From Bradyrhizobium lablabi (GTDB lineage Bacteria; Pseudomonadota; Alphaproteobacteria; Rhizobiales; Xanthobacteraceae): 64,000 nt of DNA. The notes below the pieces were generated by a model. The model was given only the letters and a program-made list of their open reading frames with translations. It was not told the origin of the DNA and searched no databases. This document shows, in pieces, positions 61,785-64,000 of the stretch (position 1 is its first letter; the number at the start of each line of letters is the position of its first letter). The position numbers and the translations under genes were made by a program. The stretch is taken from assembly GCF_900141755.1 (NCBI RefSeq), contig NZ_LT670844.1, forward strand, positions 1 to 64,000. Direction: 5' to 3'.

Positions 61785-62158
61785 TGGACATCGCCGCCTC
61801 TGTTGCGACTCGCGCCGTTCCCGGCATTCCCCGCGACGGGGGCGGCCCGGTATTTCGCGAACCCTGGGAAGCCCAGGCTTTTGCCATGGCGCTCGCGCTG
61901 CATGAGCGCGGATTGTTCACCTGGAGCGAATGGGCTGCGACACTCGCCGACGAAATCGCGCGCGCGCAGGCCAGCGGCGATCCGGACACCGGCGAGACCT
62001 ATTACCGGCATTGGCTGGCGACGCTGGAAAGACTGGTCGCCGCCAAGGGCGTGGCTACCCCCGACACCCTGCATCGCTACCGCGATGCCTGGGACCATGC
62101 CGCAGACCGCACCCCGCACGGTGCGCCGATCGAATTAAGGCGTGAGGATTTTCGCTAG
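61784..62158 (+). CDS. Nitrile hydratase accessory (activator) protein
   Basis: 124 residues, beta-N-domain-like: REPWEAQAFAMALALHERGL, FTWSEWAATLADEIARAQAS and YRHWLATLERLVAAKG. This family (like P14K/NhlE) helps put cobalt into alpha by subunit swapping. Start overlaps the beta stop (TGATG). Its stop codon shares a CTAG palindrome with the stop of the converging gene. Confidence 0.9.
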   Translation: MDIAASVATRAVPGIPRDGGGPVFREPWEAQAFAMALALHERGLFTWSEWAATLADEIARAQASGDPDTGETYYRHWLATLERLVAAKGVATPDTLHRYRDAWDHAADRTPHGAPIELRREDFR

Positions 62159-62721
62159 GCCCCAAATAGCTTCCGCATGCGCTCTTCGTTGATGATGAAG
62201 CTATTGAACAGGGATACAAACGGGCTGCCATATTGATCCCTGATGATGAGATCGGAGGTCGAAACCGCGCGATGCAGCGTGCCGACCGGATCGGCCAGCT
62301 CCGCCAGTCCGAGCTCCGATTTCAACAGCGCCCTCGCCTCCTCCAGTTCGTCGTCGTCGACCGTCCCCAGTTCGAGCACGGTCGCGGCCCGTCGCATTTC
62401 GGCGAGGCTGCCGCTGCCGGAAAATTTGAGAAGGTCGTGCCAGTACGGACAGGCCATGACCAGCGCAATGAACTCGTCGAGATCGGCGGCGACGACGCCG
62501 GCGGCGCCTTCGGAGGAGATGTACAGCACGCGCGGTGAGCCCGAAACCAGCGCGAACACGCCACCAGCGCCGTTGCGCGCTATTCGCCTGATCCCCTCTA
62601 CGCCGTCGACCGAGAACCACACGGGCTCTTTGTCATCGGTTGCAAAGCGCAGTTCGAACGTCCAGCTCAATCGTTCCAGGACTTCCGCATTCGCGGTCAG
62701 GGTTTCGGGGCTGAGAGGCAT
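62155..62721 (-). CDS. Hypothetical protein, SUKH-like pattern
   Basis: 188 residues, acidic, no signal. GGVFALVSGSPRVLYISSEG then AAGVVAADLDEFIALVMACP and YWHDLL resemble the pattern of SMI1/KNR4 (SUKH) proteins, which often serve as immunity proteins or in signalling; the match by eye is weak. Converges with the nitrile hydratase operon with a 4-base overlap. Confidence 0.65.
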   Translation of the reverse strand: MPLSPETLTANAEVLERLSWTFELRFATDDKEPVWFSVDGVEGIRRIARNGAGGVFALVSGSPRVLYISSEGAAGVVAADLDEFIALVMACPYWHDLLKFSGSGSLAEMRRAATVLELGTVDDDELEEARALLKSELGLAELADPVGTLHRAVSTSDLIIRDQYGSPFVSLFNSFIINEERMRKLFGA

Positions 62722-62938
62722 CCAGGGTCCATCCTGCTTTTTGTCGAGCTGCGCCCGATCTGTCGCAAGCTGACGGCGTCGGGTTCAATCGCGCGCTCCA
62801 CAAAACTTGCCCCCAAGGCTGGCCGGGCATTTGCACACCTGAGACGGCGATATCACAGGCAATCGAGATAAGTTGACCATGGTCCGCCAATACGCTCTTT
62901 CGCTTGCGTCCGCAGGAAATTAGACTTGTTACTTGCTA

Positions 62939-62972
62939 GGCAAGTCCTCTTTGCAGGCAAGTCCTCTTTGCA
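62939..62972 (+). repeat. Exact 17-bp tandem duplication
   Basis: GGCAAGTCCTCTTTGCA occurs twice in a row, just before the AGGAACG ribosome site of the small secreted protein at 62984. Within each unit TGCAAAG-like complements could pair (GCAAG/CTTTGC). Confidence 0.85.
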
Positions 62973-62983
62973 GGAACGTCATC

Positions 62984-63199
62984 ATGAACATCATTCGTCA
63001 CCGTGTTCTGCGACTGGCCGGAATTTGCGCGGTTGCAATCGCAATTCCACAACTCGCGTCAGCGATGGGACCAACGAGCGCCGCGCTAAAAAACCAGCAA
63101 AACGTGCGGGTGGCGTCTGAAAGTACTGTCGCACCCACGACAAAATGCATCCCCTCCGAGGCGACCTGTCCGAGGTTGCACCATCGCTCAAAACACTAG
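62984..63199 (+). CDS. Small secreted protein, 71 residues
   Basis: Starts at ATG 62984 with AGGAA eight bases upstream. A signal peptide (MNIIRHRVLRLAGICAVAIA...LASA) is followed by about 45 residues with two Cys (KCIPSEATCPRL) that could form a disulfide. No family recognised. Confidence 0.55.
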   Translation: MNIIRHRVLRLAGICAVAIAIPQLASAMGPTSAALKNQQNVRVASESTVAPTTKCIPSEATCPRLHHRSKH

Positions 63200-63275
63200 C
63201 GCGCGTTTTGTCGCTTGCTCCAGCTAGCGACGGCGTCGCCTTGGATATGCTCTATTAGCCGCGCGCTTGCGGAGT

Positions 63276-64000
63276 TCAGGTCGTGGCGTCAGCATATTGC
63301 TGCCAGCCCCGGGCGCGCAGTACACAGGCTGGGCATTCACCGCAGCCAAACCCCCAATCATGCCGCGCGCCGCGCTCCCCGAGATAGCAGGTGTGGGAGT
63401 GTTCGCGGATCAGGTCCACCAGCCCTGCCCCGCCGAGTTCGGCCGCGAGCCGCCATGTGGCAGCCTTGTCCAGCCACATCAGCGGCGTGTGCAATTCAAA
63501 CTGGGCGTCCATGCCGAGACTGAGCGCGGTCTGCAACGCCCTGATGGTCGCATCGCGGCAATCCGGATAGCCGGAATAATCGGTCTCGCACATGCCGCCG
63601 ATGATGTGACGGATGCCGCGCCGATAGGCGAGCGCGGCCGCGAACGTCAAAAACACCAGATTGCGGCCGGGGACAAAGGTGTTAGGCAGGCCGTCAGCGC
63701 CCATCGCGATCGCGACGTCACGCGTCAACGCAGTGTCGGAGATCTTGGCCAGGGTCGGAATTTCAAGCGTGTGGCTTTCGCCGAGTTTTGACGCCCAATC
63801 CGCGCGCAACGATTTTATTCCGTCCAGCAGCCGGTCGCGGCATTCAAGTTCGACGGCATGACGCTGGCCGTAGTCAAAACCGAGCATCTCGACGCGCGCG
63901 AAACGTTTGAGCGCCCAGGCAAGACAGGTCGTGGAATCCTGCCCGCCGGAGAACAGCACGAGCGCGGTTAAGGAGTTGAGTTGATCGCTCGATTGATCGC
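63276..64000 (-). CDS. queC: 7-cyano-7-deazaguanine synthase, 5' end cut by the window
   Basis: The PP-loop ATP site [18 protein letters not shown] lies near the window edge; upstream codons remain open to 64000, so the start is outside. [40 protein letters not shown] and the C-terminal zinc site [20 protein letters not shown] then ACVLRARG identify QueC, which makes preQ0 from CDG in the queuosine pathway. Nearly complete. Confidence 0.95.
   Translation of the reverse strand, partial: DQSSDQLNSLTALVLFSGGQDSTTCLAWALKRFARVEMLGFDYGQRHAVELECRDRLLDGIKSLRADWASKLGESHTLEIPTLAKISDTALTRDVAIAMGADGLPNTFVPGRNLVFLTFAAALAYRRGIRHIIGGMCETDYSGYPDCRDATIRALQTALSLGMDAQFELHTPLMWLDKAATWRLAAELGGAGLVDLIREHSHTCYLGERGARHDWGFGCGECPACVLRARGWQQYADATT

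Noticed and set aside
1..64000. CRISPR array
   Set aside because: The regular short repeats seen (6933-7030, 62939-62972) have no spacer structure and no cas genes are present.

Overview
The window looks like a chromosomal piece of a Bradyrhizobium-type alphaproteobacterium (Nitrobacteraceae). Supporting signs are the high G+C, a Co-type nitrile hydratase operon, a cluster holding dacC-like, tmk, holB, metG and tatD genes, fused DctQM-type TRAP permeases, orphan Bug/TctC and ABC_sub_bind receptors, and many short orphan genes with strong Shine-Dalgarno sites. The genus call is an inference from gene content and remembered protein families, not from a search.

Region 1 (about 0.9-13.3 kb) is an exopolysaccharide locus. 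It has a kinase-methyltransferase fusion, a GT4 glycosyltransferase fused to a polysaccharide deacetylase, a polyprenyl-phosphate sugar transferase (priming enzyme), an ExoF/Wza-type export protein, an ExoP/Wzc-type chain-length protein with ATPase, a Wzy/O-antigen-ligase-like polymerase and a second methyltransferase. Priming, chain growth, polymerisation, modification and export are thus all represented.

Region 2 (about 13.3-44 kb) is an eroded accessory zone. It holds two broken UDP-sugar dehydrogenase pieces around a tRNA-Val 3' remnant, an IS30 and an IS110 element, two group II introns that lost their reverse transcriptase genes, a MITE-like hairpin, two tRNA-Ser 5'-half remnants, a 0.7-kb segmental duplication and eleven copies of a roughly 100-bp dispersed repeat. 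Intact genes are scattered among these: receptors, PsiE-like and AI-2E-family membrane proteins, a three-gene redox/transport operon, a Nudix hydrolase, RlpA-like, TPR and XRE proteins, zinc-ribbon miniproteins and single-TM orphan proteins.

Region 3 (about 44-64 kb) is compact and core-like: rlpA, an epoxide hydrolase-like gene, then dacC-tmk-holB-metG-tatD-MBL on the plus strand with overlapping or near-touching genes. A minus-strand cluster follows (cupin, acyl-CoA ligase, TRAP permease, TRAP receptor), then a HAD phosphatase, an IsdG/HmuQ-like monooxygenase, an enoyl-CoA hydratase, the nitrile hydratase alpha-beta-accessory operon, and queC running off the right end. None of the dispersed repeats were seen here.

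The most interesting observations are that the dispersed repeat is a recurrent landing site (an IS30, two unrelated group II introns and a MITE sit in or against copies), that comparing copies fixes one intron's boundaries to the base, that tRNA-Ser 5' halves are twice joined to unlike terminator-type hairpins, and that the exopolysaccharide locus carries two unusual enzyme fusions.
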